Positions 1 to 14,719 are shown, counted from the first letter of the stretch. The stretch is 64,000 bases of DNA from Polyodon spathula (GCF_017654505.1 NC_054534.1:46651288-46715287); one strand, 5' to 3'. Translations and numbers: made by a program. Notes: generated by a model from the letters alone, not told the origin.

Positions 1-1290
1 CAATAGTTTCCATCGGACAAACTATTGCCATCGGATTGGTCAGTGGATCATTGCCCCTGCTCTTTTATATGTATGAAGGTTGGTACAAAAGTAACAGTAG
101 TAACCGACATAAAATATATATGCTGTTGAATTTAAGGTTTAGTAATGTATCAGCTTCTGTCTAAAACCTTAATATATTAAATGTGTTTAAGCAAAAGTTA
201 TAGGGAATTCAGATGTAGCTCTTTAAAATCATTCAAATCGTATAGTAAAATAATCAAATATAAAGCTGAAGACTTTGATACCCGATGGTGAATATATATT
301 GTATGTCAAACTCAGCCTTTCCAAAACATCACTTCTTCCTAACCCTTCCTCCCCCTCATCTGATATCTCTATTTTACTCTGCTCCACCCACCTCCTCTGC
401 CAAGACCCTTGACCCTTACCGAAAGGTCCGATATAAATGAGTTGCGATTCTCGCCAAGTAACCCAACCATAACCTGTGGAGAGGACCTTTTTTTTCCCTT
501 CTCCCTTTTGGATGATTCTGGTTTTCTTAATAAATACCATTGTACATGTTTGGCATTCATACTTGAAAACTAACCCCCTTAAGTGTAACCTTCTAAGAAG
601 GCAGTTTTTTGTTTTAGAAACTAGTGTTCATTTTTGATAACTCAACTTTAAAATAATAAAAGTAGTATGCTTTTTATTTTTTTTTAAATCAGTTTTCTGT
701 TACCCAGTTACATTAAAAATGTACTGGTAATTTATTTCTTCACATTTTTTGTGAGGTAAATCATCTGTGAACAACTTTTAAGCTTCAGCTTGTTTTTAAA
801 GCAGTTCCTTGACCAGGGTACACCCTGAATTTGGATTGCAGTTTTCTACAAAAACGGATTGTTCCAGAAAGAGCATTTAATATATTACAGAATATGTTAA
901 ATATTGTTCTTTATACATGCATTATATTGCTATAATTATCTATAAATTAATATATGTATATTAGTAAATTGTAGAATTTATGGGTACAGATGTACAGAAT
1001 GACTGGGGTTTTTAGTGTCCATTTTTTCTCTGACCCTCCACATACAAAATATAATAGTAGCCGGAAATAATCTCTTTTTTAGAAAAGAAGTATAACCAGC
1101 TCACTAGTACATTATTGATTTTTCTTTACAAAAAAAATAAATGATTAACTCTTCATTTCCTGTTACTTATTAAAGGTCCAAGTGAGGAAACATGGGCAGT
1201 AAATTTGACACCCCCAATCATTCTGTAAAGCATTTGTTGTACCTGTAATTTCAATTGCCACTCTAGTTAGCTATACAGTTGTATTGCACA
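1..1290. other. AT-rich non-coding stretch, no gene recognised
   Basis: I see no conserved protein family, RNA gene or clear repeat boundary here. The longest open frame (229-540, minus) has no recognisable domain and overlaps a polypyrimidine-rich strip near 340-410, so I treat it as chance. Confidence 0.5.
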
Positions 1291-1795
1291 AAATAAAATG
1301 TTTTTAATACAGTATCACAATTTATTCAAATATATTTCACATGTACTGATGAAGTATAAATATACATTTATAACTATATTACAATGTATCAATATATTTA
1401 AATTATATTTACATTTTAAGTATACATATTTTTATTATATTAGAATATATTTATCAGTACCTTTAAAATATATTTACAGTATAAATATGAATATATTTAT
1501 AAATAGATTACAATGTATTTATCAATATATTAAAATTATATTTACGTTGTATTTACAGTATAAATACATATTTCAATATGTTATCACATATATTTTTATC
1601 TATTTTACAAATATAAAAATATAATATATTATCCCTTATATAAAACCACATTTTACAATATATTTTGTATAAAATTAAATATATGAAATGGCAATTTGTA
1701 TATGGTGAAATATATTTAATATTTTTAATAGATCTATTATGACATTAAATATATTTCAGATAATATATTTATAAATATATTTCATTTTCCTAAGG
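1290..1795. repeat. Degenerate AT-rich repeat built on a TATATTTA-like motif
   Basis: The motif AATATATTT and its near-palindromic variants recur dozens of times over about 500 bp, often followed by A or ACA. Spacing is irregular, so this is a cryptic simple repeat or a decayed AT satellite. The 108-residue frame across it is a composition artefact rich in Tyr, Ile, Lys and Phe. Confidence 0.6.
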
Positions 1796-2497
1796 GAAAT
1801 GCTTAAAAATGGATTGGGTGGATGCAGGCCACAGTAAATCCCAAGCAATAGGCAGTCTGGGAGATTCCAGTGCCTTTACAGGTTTAACAGCATTAATACT
1901 TCAACACAGTAATACAGCTGTGGGTATCACGTACCCAGCCCTTATGCTAGACATGCAAACCGCAAAAGCGCCCACCGCTAAATCCTAAACCATCCAACAT
2001 ATCACTCTCGAAAGATAACATGTAATTACTACACCTTACAGCAATGCATTGATATAAATTAGATATACAGTACATTCAAAATTGTGTAGAATACAATGTA
2101 AAAAGAAGAGCTGTCTTTTTCAAGGCAGACGTCTGAATATGACCAAGCAGCAACTAGCTTTTTCAGAGATCCTCAGAGCTAGCAAGTTGAGTGACACTTG
2201 GCTGGGGTTTTACCTCTGCTTTTATAGAGTTTTTTCTCCATTTAATATGTCAGAAGACCCAATAAAGTCTAAGTATTTGCTTTGTTTTGACAGCTCATTT
2301 TTAAATGAGGAATGTATCTAAATAATACTGGTGACTCCCTTTTCAAGATTAATTGAATGTGAGCTCATGATTCACTATCTTCCACCCCTAAAAATGAGGT
2401 GAACTGGAGTTCACAGGGTCCTTTCTACCAAGTATAGTACAAGTATAGGTGTATATATGAGAGAGAAGTTTATTTAGCACATAACACCAGCTTGTAC

Positions 2498-2501
<4 letters not shown>

Positions 2502-2584
<83 letters not shown>
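2502..2584. repeat. Compound (TA)n(TG)n microsatellite
   Basis: About 17 TA units run directly into about 24 TG units with no interruption. Uninterrupted arrays like this are usually length-polymorphic. Confidence 0.95.
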
Positions 2585-2588
<4 letters not shown>

Positions 2589-3599
2589 CATTTTACAACA
2601 TACCAATCTGTTTAATTATTCCAACCCGGGTTTAAAATATATTTCCCTCAATAAGTTAGATTTGATTCATGTGTTTTAACAAAATATTGGCCAAAGACAG
2701 TAGGGGGTTTATCACTGAGCCTTTGAATAAAACCACTAAGCATACAGTGGCTAGTTCGGTTATTTTCAGTTACATTCAGGCTATAATGAATATATTATAT
2801 ATAATAGTCTCATATTAACTACCATGCTTGGAATAAACCTGGCCTCTCTCTGTTCCTAAAAATCCCCTGCGCAAGCAGGCTTCAGACACCTGTTTACCTG
2901 CAAGGCTAGTTTTTTTAATTATTATGAAAAACTACTGTAAGCGCTTTTCCAAATTCACTGCATTAAGTCATTTTTTGGATTCCAGAGAGCCTTGAACTTT
3001 TCAGATAAGCAAAAAGCTTACATTCTAATTTTCTTTTTTTTTTTTATAACTAAGCTCTCCTTATTTTCTTATAACATAATGTGGTACCAAGGTAAAGTGG
3101 TTAACAGTGTGCAGGTGCAGGAATGCAGCAGTGATCAATGAACAGACAGACAATGGTAATCCAGGTGCAATGTTATTTATTTTTATAATCCAAAGTCTGA
3201 TGACAAAATGGCAGTAAACAATAACAATGAGAAAGAGGCAATACAGTGGCGTGTATTGCACTGTTTTAATCCACGGGTTAGTCCCGAAATAATAGTCTCG
3301 AACTTATACACCCACATGCAACACAACACACAAACACAAGTCCATAGTGAGTGCTAAAGTGCTCGTGGTGTAAATAGTTATTCGGGAAACAAAGATCGGT
3401 GTAGTCCGGTAACAGCGCACGTCTTTCCTTCCGGTTCAGCTTAACCATAACAAGGAACAGATCACTTTATTAAGCCCCCTTTTGTACCGTCAATCATGAC
3501 CCCTTGGTTAACTAGTGCAACTGCGCCTCCAATCCGCGGCTGCCATGTCGTTTCCCTTCCGGGTCCATGATGTAGTGTATCGTAGCTCCCCCCCCCCCC
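2585..3599. other. Non-coding stretch, no gene recognised
   Basis: No recognisable coding sequence. From about 3100 the composition becomes less AT-rich, and 3280-3560 contains possible LTR- or SINE-related sequence that I could not assign. A run of 14 C sits at about 3588-3601. Confidence 0.4.
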
Positions 3600-3870
3600 C
3601 CTTTGTCGATGACCAAATTTCTTTATTTTATTTATCGTCGCCAATTTTTTACCCTGGTTTTTCTCCCCAATTTTGTATTCCCAATTATTATTTGTATCCT
3701 TGGGTCACTGCTCGCAAGCCCCACGCTCACTCAGGAAACGTGCTCCGGCCAATCTGTCATTTCTCGCACTGCGAATCCACAGCGATGGAGCAAGACCTAT
3801 AGTGCCGGAGGACAACACAGATCTGACGGCTCCATTACAGAACCACAGGCGCCTTATCGGCTTAGTTAAA
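3600..3870 (-). mobile_element. Truncated SINE remnant, body and tail part
   Basis: The segment with CGTCGCCAATTTTTTACCC, then CTGCGAATCCACAGCGATG, then AGTGCCGGAGGACAACACAG resembles the body of tRNA-derived SINEs abundant in some fish. The tRNA-like head would lie to the right on the minus strand and is missing: the match stops near CGCCTTATCGG. It shares short blocks with the more complete element at 43735-44088. Assignment rests on remembered repeat style. Confidence 0.45.
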
Positions 3871-5784
3871 TTGTTTCTGGCCTATTAACTGTGCTCTATA
3901 GAGTTTGCCATTCTGTTCTCACTGGATCAGAATGTTTGAGGTTCTGAGTCTAATTTAAAAAGATGCTTTTGCCTGATAAGGGAGGTTTGTAACATTCAGC
4001 AGGTTGGCCTGACCTTACACATTCACTAATACTATTGTTCTACTGTTATACTAGAATAAACAGGAATATGGAATCCTACAATATTCTCATAGACTAATAC
4101 AGAGTGTATTGTAATTTTTTCAGAATAGTGTGTTTTAACAATTTGTTTAATATTTCTGCTGACTTTATATTCTTTTAAAGTGCATTACAGTCATTACAAT
4201 ATTTGTTGCAGTTTCACAAATGTTTAATTTGTATCCCAAAGATCAGCCTGCTTCCAGTAGCTGTGTCTTGGGCCAGTTTCTGCTCTCAGTGAGTCAGTTT
4301 CTGCTGACAGGTGTGAGTGACAATCTTTAAAAGCCTGATACCAGCAAAAACTTAAATCTTTTTAGCTGGGCTCCCATCTCAACATTCTCATTCCTATAAT
4401 CAGTAGAAAGACTTCAAATAAATTAAGCTGTTTCTATCAAAGAGCCACCCATCTCGGCCGCATACACCTTTCACTCAAAAAGGTGCTTGTACCTTGTATA
4501 AGGGAAGACAGGTTTTTAGAGTGACACGTGACAATATTTAAATTAGATATTAAATTATAATCCAATACATGTTAAAGCACAAACAAGTAGATACTGTACT
4601 TACAGTAAAGCATGGCTGAAACTGTATTAACTACTAGTAAAGCCATAGAAGAAACATGTGAAAATGCTAAATTATAGTACAGTACTAATTTACCACACAT
4701 TTGTATGAAGAACTAAAATGTATGGGTTTTTTCATTTTTAATAAAAGAGTAATTGAAGACATTTGAAAGAATGAGAAACATTTCTAGACAGAATGTTGGC
4801 ATTGAATTTATTACATTTATTTTAGCATTTCTAAATTCAGAACTATTAAGTGGTTAATGAGATTGAGAATAAAAAACAAAAACTAAAATGTTATTAGAAA
4901 TGCACCAGACATCACATAAAGAATGCATGTGGCTGAATAAGTGACTGCCTAATGAAGCAATTTCAATAAGCAGATTGTGATATTCACGTGATTCAGCCCC
5001 AGGTGACTGTGAAGCTAGACTAGCATCATGTGGAACTAAATCCATTTATTAACAGATGGCCAAACAATACTATCATACAGAAATATTAACCTTTAGAGTT
5101 CAAAATAATGTTAATGATGATCTGGTGGATTTATTTGAAGTATAAGAATTTAAACAAGAAAATACAATAATTGAAAATTATATATTGATTTTCAATACTA
5201 GCAAATAACTAAAACTATCCATATTTACACTAAAGACTAAAAAGGTAATTGTCACTAAAATGTGACAGATACTTAATTGATCTAAATACTCAGACAATAT
5301 TTAGCAAGATTAAATAGCTGATTTGAATTACCTAAACAATGTTGAATCTATATATACATCCATCCTAAAGTTAGGCATGTCCTTAACTCAAGGAAGGGAG
5401 AAGTAGTGTCTGCAGTATCAGGAAAGCTGGTAGCAACAACATTATTCCACAAGACAAAGCTTTTTTTTTTTTTTTTTTTTTTTTGTGCCCAGCGGCACTT
5501 TAAACTTAGATCAGAAAAAACAGGTCTCCAGTTCTGTGAAATGACAACAGCATTTAACAGAACAAACAAAGCAATCCAAAAGAAATGACAATTGTCATTG
5601 AACACCAATTAGGATTAATATAAGGAACGAAATAGCTTGCTCAGTTCTAATAAACACCCACTTCTAACAAGGATAAAACGTATATAATTATGCCTGGGAC
5701 AAAACTCCATTGAACATTTGCATGATTCTAAAGTAACTAGGTACAGTGAATGTGACACTTGTAAGTACAGACACCTTCTTATAT
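3871..5784. other. Non-coding stretch, no gene recognised
   Basis: AT-rich sequence without a domain-bearing frame. It contains a T24 homopolymer at 5461-5484. The small frames around it are shadows. Confidence 0.5.
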
Positions 5785-5970
5785 ACTTAAATTATAATAC
5801 AATCACTGAAGAATATTCTTACTAAATTATAATACAATCACTGAAGAGTATCGTTATTAAATTGTAATACAATCACTGAAGAATATCCTTACTAAATTAT
5901 AATACAATCGCTGAAGAATGTATAGTATTTTAGTAAGGATAATCACTGAAGAATATCCTTACTAAATTTC
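5785..5970. repeat. Short tandem repeat, about 35-bp unit, about 5 copies
   Basis: A unit of about 35 bp containing AATACAATCACTGAAGAATA then TCCTTACTAAATT recurs about five times with small changes. The fourth junction carries a short inverted piece (AGTATTTTAGTAAGGATA), suggesting local rearrangement. Confidence 0.8.
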
Positions 5971-6467
5971 TTCACGTTTGGATTTGAGGTTCTCCAGACA
6001 TTTAGGGGTAGATACAAGAATATGTGCAAAGTGATTTGCAGGTGCAAATCCCCCCATAATGCAGCTATAAAACATGTTTTACAGCCGTAAAGTCAGATTT
6101 TATAGTCTGCTAAAAATGCGGTGTATGTAAAGAATAGTGTTCACCTGGCGTCTTTTGAAATGAACTGGTGGGATAATAGGTCACTGTCCTTAACAGAACA
6201 TGAAAGGCAGAGTCTGAAGATCTAACCCTAATCACCCAGTTCCGACATAAATACACTGTCTAATGTGCCAAAAGATACAGGATATTTGTGGTGCAGAACC
6301 TATATTGCTCAACTAAGTCAACAAATAGAGTTAATTTCAGCCATTTCATTGTTTCAGTTCCCCAGACTTTTCATTTCAGTCAAAGAAACAAAATATTGCA
6401 TGAACATTCCAACTGGTCCAATAAACACACACAAGCATATTAGTTCACTGGTAAGTACAGTGCCGTA

Positions 6468-7996
<1,529 letters not shown>

Positions 7997-7998
7997 TA

Positions 7999-8443
7999 TG
8001 TTAGTATTTAAAAACATGACAAAGAACAGCAAAGGCATATAATAAGAACAAATATACTGGTAGTACAAATTCACCATAGCAAACTTTTACAAGGGTATGT
8101 CTCAAAACAGATTATTAGATGCCCATAATTTTACTGTTTTAACAGATGCCGTGTTTACAAACATTTTTACAGCCTTGATAACAACTTCTGTCACAGGTTA
8201 GTTAGCTTGTTTGCAGAGCAACTAAACTAACTCTCAAAACCATTTCCATGGTGTCATTGTTTATGCAGATCAATCAATTCAAACTGTCTAAACTTAAAAA
8301 TTTAAGTGGAGAGATGTAAATTACTACAGTTTTTTTAAACACAGTAAAAACGTCATCAGATCATTTTTTACACAAACACCTGCACAATTATAGATACAAT
8401 TATCTTATACTTGTACATATATTATTAATATTTAATGAAGGCA
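7999..8443. other. Non-coding stretch, no gene recognised
   Basis: AT-rich sequence between the Tc1 element and the LTR-like region. I see no conserved frame or repeat boundary. Confidence 0.5.
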
Positions 8444-8966
8444 TGTGACAGAAATACAATGAACCTTGGTTGTAAATCTCCCTCCCGACCTGTGAGGGTA
8501 CTAAGCGAGGACAGAGTTTTTTTGGACGGGCTGGCTTTACAGTTCTTTTCCTGGGTTGGGAAGTCTGTCAGTCTGAAAAAAGGTGAGAGTCTGTTGCAAG
8601 TATGTATTGACCTTGAAGGGAAACAATGTAGCAGCCACAGCTTGTAAAGGCAGCTGCATTCGTTTATCAAGGGGTCATGAGTGACAGCATACAAGGGGGA
8701 TTGAGAATCGTAATCTGTTCCTTCGCATTTGGTTTGTAGTAAGTAAAAGCCAGAAGGACAGTAAAAGTGTATTGTTGCCAGAAATCGTGAGTGTTGTATT
8801 TTTGTTTGTTTATAATTGTCTCGTCTTGTACGTTACCAGACAGTTAACACAGTTCCGGAGCTGTCGCCAGGGGCCAGCATGAAACCGGACAACACTGCAC
8901 CTTTGTCACAAAGAAAACTGTATTTGCACCACTAGCACTAATTCACGTACTAACTGACTTGTTTAT
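8444..8966 (+). mobile_element. Possible 5' LTR / leader of a Ty3/Gypsy element
   Basis: The segment begins TGTGACAG and is followed by gag-like sequence on the same strand. Its mixed-composition, non-coding character before gag fits an LTR and leader. I did not find the matching 3' LTR or a convincing primer-binding site, so the boundaries are guesses. Confidence 0.35.
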
Positions 8967-9400
8967 GTGTCTTGTGTTTTGTGTGGGTGTATAATAATAA
9001 TAGGACTATTATTTTCAGGAGGCTGTGGAAAGACTGAGAGAGGAGTGTTACACAGCGTTGTGGAAAAGGTCGGTCTGGCGATCCAGACCGCAGTATCAAC
9101 GGCACACATGATGGTCCCAACGGCACGCGATATGAAAATGACAACGGAGGATGACCCTGAGGCTTACCTGGTCACTTTTGAGCGGCTGGCTATCACCACA
9201 TCATGGCGCAGAAGGTACTGGGCGAGCTAGCTGGGATCCTGCCTGATTGGGGAGGCTAAGGCAATGTATCAGGCCATGACGGACACCGAAGCCGCCGACT
9301 ACGACCTGGTAAAGTGAGCCATCCTACGCTGGCTCAACATCATGGGGGAAACGCACGGTACGATTCCGGGAGTATGGAAGATCCCCGGATACACGCCCCA
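8967..9400 (+). pseudogene. Ty3/Gypsy gag remnant
   Basis: The frame contains MTTEDDPEAYLVTFERLA, then after a stop GEAKAMYQAM and AADYDLVK. This is the pattern of the gag capsid N-terminal region of vertebrate Gypsy elements. In-frame stops lie near 9228 and 9315. It is upstream of an integrase remnant on the same strand, in the right order, but protease, reverse transcriptase and RNase H are missing or unrecognisable between them. I infer one internally deleted element. Confidence 0.7.
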
Positions 9401-9721
9401 GGGTGGTTGCACAACAGTTGTGTGATCACATGGTGCATGGTGCATCATTAAGACAAGGCTGGGATCTGGTGGGAGAATGCTCGGGTGGTAACAAACCCCA
9501 GTCAAAAAAAGTCGGAACGTAGTGTGACCAAGAGGGCGAGGTTACTGGGCCATCTAGGGCACATGCTACTCCCGCCACCTCTCAATATACCGGACATGTG
9601 ATACGATGTGTTGATGGCGCTGGGGCGCTAGTATATCCAAACTTCAGTATCAAGGAGCAGTTACTGTATAGGGTAAACCTAGCCACGGCACAGGAGAGCC
9701 TGTAATACAATTATTGGTTCC

Positions 9722-10285
9722 CCCGTCTTGTTGGACCGAGGTCATGAGGCTGGCGTATAATATCACTTTTGTGGGGCACCTCGGAGCTGACAATACAAGG
9801 GAACGGATACTCGCTTGATTCTATTGGGTAGGTCTTCTTACTGATGTGTCAAGATATGTAGCCACATGCCCAGACTGTCAGCGAGTAGCATCAGGTTGTG
9901 TGCGCCCTGCCACTTTGGTTCCACTGCCGATTATTTCCACTCCTTTTGAACGCATTGTAATGGACATATTGGGCCCTTTGCTACCTTCTAACTCCGGGTA
10001 TAAGCATATATTAGTAGTGGTAGATTATGCAATGTGATACCATGAGGCAGTTCCATTCAGGTCCACTAGTGCCACTGTGACAGCAACAGAATTAGTGCAG
10101 ATTATGGTTAGAGTAGTGATCCCCAAGGAGATCTTCACTGATATTGGAACCAACTTTCTCTCTAACACGCTACAGCAGGTGTATAAAATATTAAATACGT
10201 CAAAGCAGAACGTCTTTTCATCATCCACAGAGGGGCGGTTTGGTGCAACGCTTTAATCGGACCCTGAAGTCGATTTTCATTGTTT
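9722..10285 (+). pseudogene. Ty3/Gypsy integrase remnant
   Basis: An H2C2 zinc-finger region (GHLGADNTRERIL then YVATCPDCQRVA) is followed by the integrase core: PFERIVMDILGP with the first catalytic Asp, HILVVVDYA, and EIFTDIGTNFLS with the second Asp. The region expected to carry the catalytic Glu follows near 10250 in another frame, with Gln at that place. Stops and a frameshift disable it. Homology ends near 10280, where a MITE begins. Confidence 0.85.
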
Positions 10286-10776
10286 TCTTTTCATTGTTAA
10301 CATCTGTGGCAGACCAGGGAAATGAAATGAAAAACACAGGTAAGTGCGGGGCGAAACCGAAGAGCAAAGGCGCTCAGCTTTTTATTAAAGAATACAAACA
10401 AACAGTTTAAACAAAACACACAAAAAGAAAAGGGCACACTGGCCAAAGCAAAATAAACACAAACAATAATGATCTTTCTAAACAAGTACCTTTTGAACCT
10501 CTCACAGGTAGCATTCGTTCTTGCTATCGCTTTCGACTCCTCTAAACTCTCTAATTTCTTAATAAGCCTGGAGTGGTTCTTTTATATTCTGTGGCTAGAG
10601 TCTTAACTACCCATTAATAAAATAATTACCTTAAGGCTCCAGCCACATTCAAACAAGATTTCTCTGGATGGGGATTTTACCTCATCCACGCTAACTACAC
10701 ATTATAAAACGGGCTTTTTCGCCAGTCTCAAAATAAATAACAATGACAGACGGTTTCCGTCCACCCATTTTTAAAC

Positions 10777-10828
<52 letters not shown>

Positions 10829-11146
10829 ATATAAAATACATTGTCACCCCAGGACAGCCCGTCACAACATCCTGACAACTTTTTACAGTTATAACTTTAA
10901 AATCTGTTTCAAAGCTCTTTTGAAAATGTCCGCTCTAGTGCACTGATAATGTAAGGATTATTGCTCACATTGTCAAACAGGTAACACAGCAATAACAACC
11001 CATGATGTGGTACGGAAAGCCAGAGAACTTATTTTTATGGGGTTTTTTTTTTTTTTTTTTTCATTTTTCCTCATTCTTCCTGCAGTTATTTAGAGGACAA
11101 ATCTCAAACCCCAGTGCACATTTTGAAACAAGCTTTTGAAACAGAC
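10281..11146 (-). mobile_element. MITE, copy B, split by a solo LTR
   Basis: The two flanks (10281-10304 and 10867-11146) together match the MITE at 53293-53602 in reverse orientation. Shared blocks include ACATCCTGACAAC, TGTTTCAAAGCT, AAAATGTCCGCTCTAGT, CATTGTCAAACA and ATGATGTGGTACGGAA, and towards the right the inverted arm TTTAGAGGACAAATCTCAAA. The outer tip of the right arm is eroded, and a T20 run has expanded at 11043-11062. The interrupting 562 bp are the LTR listed separately. Confidence 0.85.
10305..10866 (-). mobile_element. Solo LTR with perfect 5-bp target-site duplication
   Basis: On the minus strand it begins TGTGACGGGC and ends GGTCTGCCACA, the TG...CA ends of an LTR. It is flanked by ACATC at 10300-10304 and again at 10867-10871. 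The minus strand has a TATA-type box (AATATAAAAG) and downstream an AATAAA signal (TTAATAAAAAGCTG), giving U3-R-U5 order. A (AAT)n microsatellite of about 50 bp (10777-10827) lies in U3. The LTR is distantly similar to the pair at 17637 and 20217. No internal region remains, so it is a solo LTR left by recombination. Confidence 0.92.
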
Positions 11147-13300
11147 TATAAAATTATATGCGCTGATTCTTGGGTGCCTGTGTGCCTTTATGGAAGCAGC
11201 TGGAATGCGCAACAGTAGACGTGTTGCTAAGGAAATAATTGAGCAGGTAGGCTTATCTGGCACTGAGCTAATCAGAAGGTCATGATTGGCTAGATGTGTG
11301 TCCTGGGGGGACTGCGCTGAGCTCAAAAAGCATCTGCACTATAGCTTGAGGCTGCTGCATGTCCATAAACATACAGACGGGCGCTGAATGAAAATGTGTT
11401 GTGTTGTGTTGTCATATCAGCCCGGGAGCTGATGCACTAACCAGCACTAACATCAGGAGCATCTACCCCTCCCTGCACACAACCACAATCCAGGAGAGTG
11501 TCCACTCCGCAGGATTAACTACTATGAAACCCTTCAACTGCAAGACGGTGCTTGTCAAGGCATTGGTCAGCCGAGGCCGTGTGAAGAGGCAGGAGTCACC
11601 ATGAGATGACCTGGACTCTGTGAGCCCAGAAGTAGGTTAACTTAGGGGAGGTTGATCTCAAATAGTGTATAGAGAGGGTTTGCGTAGAGTAGCAGGTTCC
11701 TGGAGCAGGATGTTCCTTAGTGGGACTAGCACTCGCCATTTTGTGTGGCAGAGTTTTATTTTTATCTTTGTTTTGTTTTCTTTATTAATATGACACTAGG
11801 GCTACCATTGCTAGTACCCCAGTGTCAGCATTTGTGTTGATTAAATGTGTGGCGTGTCAACACTCAATGCTCTGTGTCTGCCTCCGACGAACCAAACTCA
11901 CCTACAAGTGAAACAAGTTACCCACTGCTTACTCTTTAAGATTTATCACATTTGCAATTTAATGTAATACCAATTTATTTGTAACTGGTACGTGTTTTGT
12001 TTTAATTTTGTTTTGGTTATACCTATCAGTCTGTAAAATATGTAATGAAAGAGTTACAAAACTGAGATTCATGCTGTTATGTGGGCAGTGTATGCTGCTA
12101 TCAGGGACGTAATGTTTTATTGCCTGAGAAAAGGTGCAAGCGCTATAGAAACTGTATAAAACAGCAGGCACATAGAGGTGTATTTATGAAGCATTCAAGA
12201 ATATCTATGAACACACACCAGCACAGTGTCCGATGCTGTCTCCCTGAAATTAGTTACCTTAATTTAGTTTCCTTACAAATACACATTGTCATCAGATCAA
12301 AAAACGAAATTAAAAAACAGGGAATAATAGAATGAAAACAGTAAAGCATGAAAACTTCAATAAAATGGGTAGTGTGATAATAATATAGTTCACTTTGCTA
12401 TGCTGTTTGAATAGTATAGAACAATAACCATTTAGAAGGCCACATTTAATGAATGGTAAATAATGACTGATTGGTCTGGTTGCATCAGAAGTGACAGGTG
12501 TGGAAAGATTACAGCTGCAGAGGACTTTGAACATGTACCGGTAGATAAATATCCTGTACATCATTTGTTAAACAAATATTTGAGACAGTAAACAGACTTA
12601 CCTGTACAAGCCAAGGAAAAGGTATTACTTGCAATATATTCAGATACCATATCACACATTGATTCACGATCTTGGTCAAATAAAAAAAAAAAAAAAGTGT
12701 GTGTGTGAGGTACTGGAGGATCTGCAGATTTATAATTTTAAGTGTTGTAGTTTTTAGGATGGTAAAGCTTGTTGTAAGTCTTGGAATGTGTCCTAGTTAC
12801 CTTCAATTTAAACATTTGCTTGACCTACAGAACTTTCGCTGAACTGTATGGTTACTTGATCAATAGAGTTTCTAATTTAAATATCCAATATTTTTATGTT
12901 AGGAAATTTGAATTTTAAAAGGAGAAGTTCTCTCTCTAAAAGACAACTACATGTAAACTCAAATTGCCCGAAAGGTACTGTCAAAATATCATGCCTAAAA
13001 GGTATGACTTATTTATTTATTTTTGCAGGTAAAGCAAGCCATAATATACACATTACAATAACAGCATTTGCCCAGCAGATGGCACCTGGCATATGGCATA
13101 TGCTATGCACCAAAATGAAAATACCGTATTGGTCATACAGCAGGTCTGAGCCCACTGCCAAGATTGTGAAGAAAGTTTATGATAGTAAAATATGACCACA
13201 TTCCAAATAGATGTAGTTATCTTGATTTTTGCAGCCATGTTACCAAGTGATTTATTGTTTCATAAATTTAGAAAGGATTCCTTCATAAATTTAGTATTCT
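11147..13300. other. Non-coding stretch, possible LTR fragment at about 11640-11930
   Basis: Sequence around 11740-11920 (GTGTGGCAGAGTTTTATTTT, then a T-rich strip with TTTATTAATATGACACTAGG, then GTGTCAACACTCAATGCTCT) looks like the R-U5 end of an LTR, but I found no partner copy. The rest shows no recognisable gene. Confidence 0.35.
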
Positions 13301-13375
13301 AATATATATATATCTATATAATATATATCTATATCCATATTATCTATTCTAGGTTATCTTATATAAGCTATATGG

Positions 13376-13435
<60 letters not shown>

Positions 13436-13442
13436 ATCTATC
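13301..13442. repeat. Imperfect (TA)n microsatellite
   Basis: TA-rich blocks with CTA interruptions, then two long uninterrupted TA runs. Confidence 0.9.
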
Positions 13443-13914
13443 AGGGATTTGTTGTAAATCTGGTAGAAACCGAGTACAAATTGGGACTATGTACCTGCTG
13501 ATTACAATTAAACTTTGAAAATAATGCTTACGCAATCACTAAAACTAAAGGACTAATAAATATGAACTTACCAGTACAGTAAAAGGTAAAATCATTTTTC
13601 ACAGTGAAAGCTGTAGTAAAAGGAATACTGCAGAAAAATTACATTTCTTGGGGTGCAGCACAACAGACATTGCAGAGTTATGGGGAACATAATATTTTAA
13701 CCTTCTTACAAGGTCAGGGAAACTAAGGCTTCTGGAAAGCAGGATCGTGTTATGAGGGGAATATCAATTTCTGAAACGTCTCTTGAAATATATACACTGT
13801 ATATGGGATTACACAAGAAGTGCAGTTAGCTTTCCCTATACAATAACATAATCCTTAGCAAACTTTATTATCACAAAGGACACCGTTTCCTGTTATGAAA
13901 ATCTTTTGATTCTT

Positions 13915-13917
<3 letters not shown>

Positions 13918-13957
<40 letters not shown>
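13918..13957. repeat. Poly-T tract, about 40 nt
   Basis: An uninterrupted T homopolymer. I saw no retrotransposon body attached, so it may be a simple repeat rather than an antisense poly-A tail. Confidence 0.9.
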
Positions 13958-13961
<4 letters not shown>

Positions 13962-14380
13962 GTTTAACAAGAGGAATTAAATTGGCCTTGGCACAGGAAG
14001 TGATTAAGTACCAGGAAGCAGTAACAACTTTGAAACTATGGCATATTATTTGAAATAAAACTAGAGTAAACACAAACACACCAACTGCTAATATGAAAAT
14101 ATATTTGAAGGCATTAGTTATCAGTCTTTCAAGGGGCTGGATATGACAAGTTGGAAGGTGATCTTGTATTCAGATGCATTTTCTTTATTATATAATGTAC
14201 ATAACTGAAAGACCAGTTAGAAGTGGTTTTCATCCAGAACCAAAGGTGGTCATTTATTATAGGTTTTACCAGTACTTTTACAGATATTTCTTTAAATAAA
14301 TACTTTTACATCCTAGAAACCAATCCACTATAAATACCTTCTTCATCTCTATAATAGTGGTGTTAGATTTTGAATGTTCC

Positions 14381-14490
<110 letters not shown>

Positions 14491-14719
14491 TTTTAGAATA
14501 TCACATTACAGGTAAAAGCAGTTATAAAGTACAGTCAAATCAGTAGAAAATAAGAGCAAAATAAAGAATGTTGTAATTAATTACATTTAAGAGCGAGTTC
14601 GACCAAGACTTAACTTATAGTACAAATATTTGCTTAAACGAGTGAGGTCCATTAAGAGCATGTAATAAGTACTATAAATGGATAAGAACAATTTCAAATA
14701 AGAGCAATTACAAAAAACA

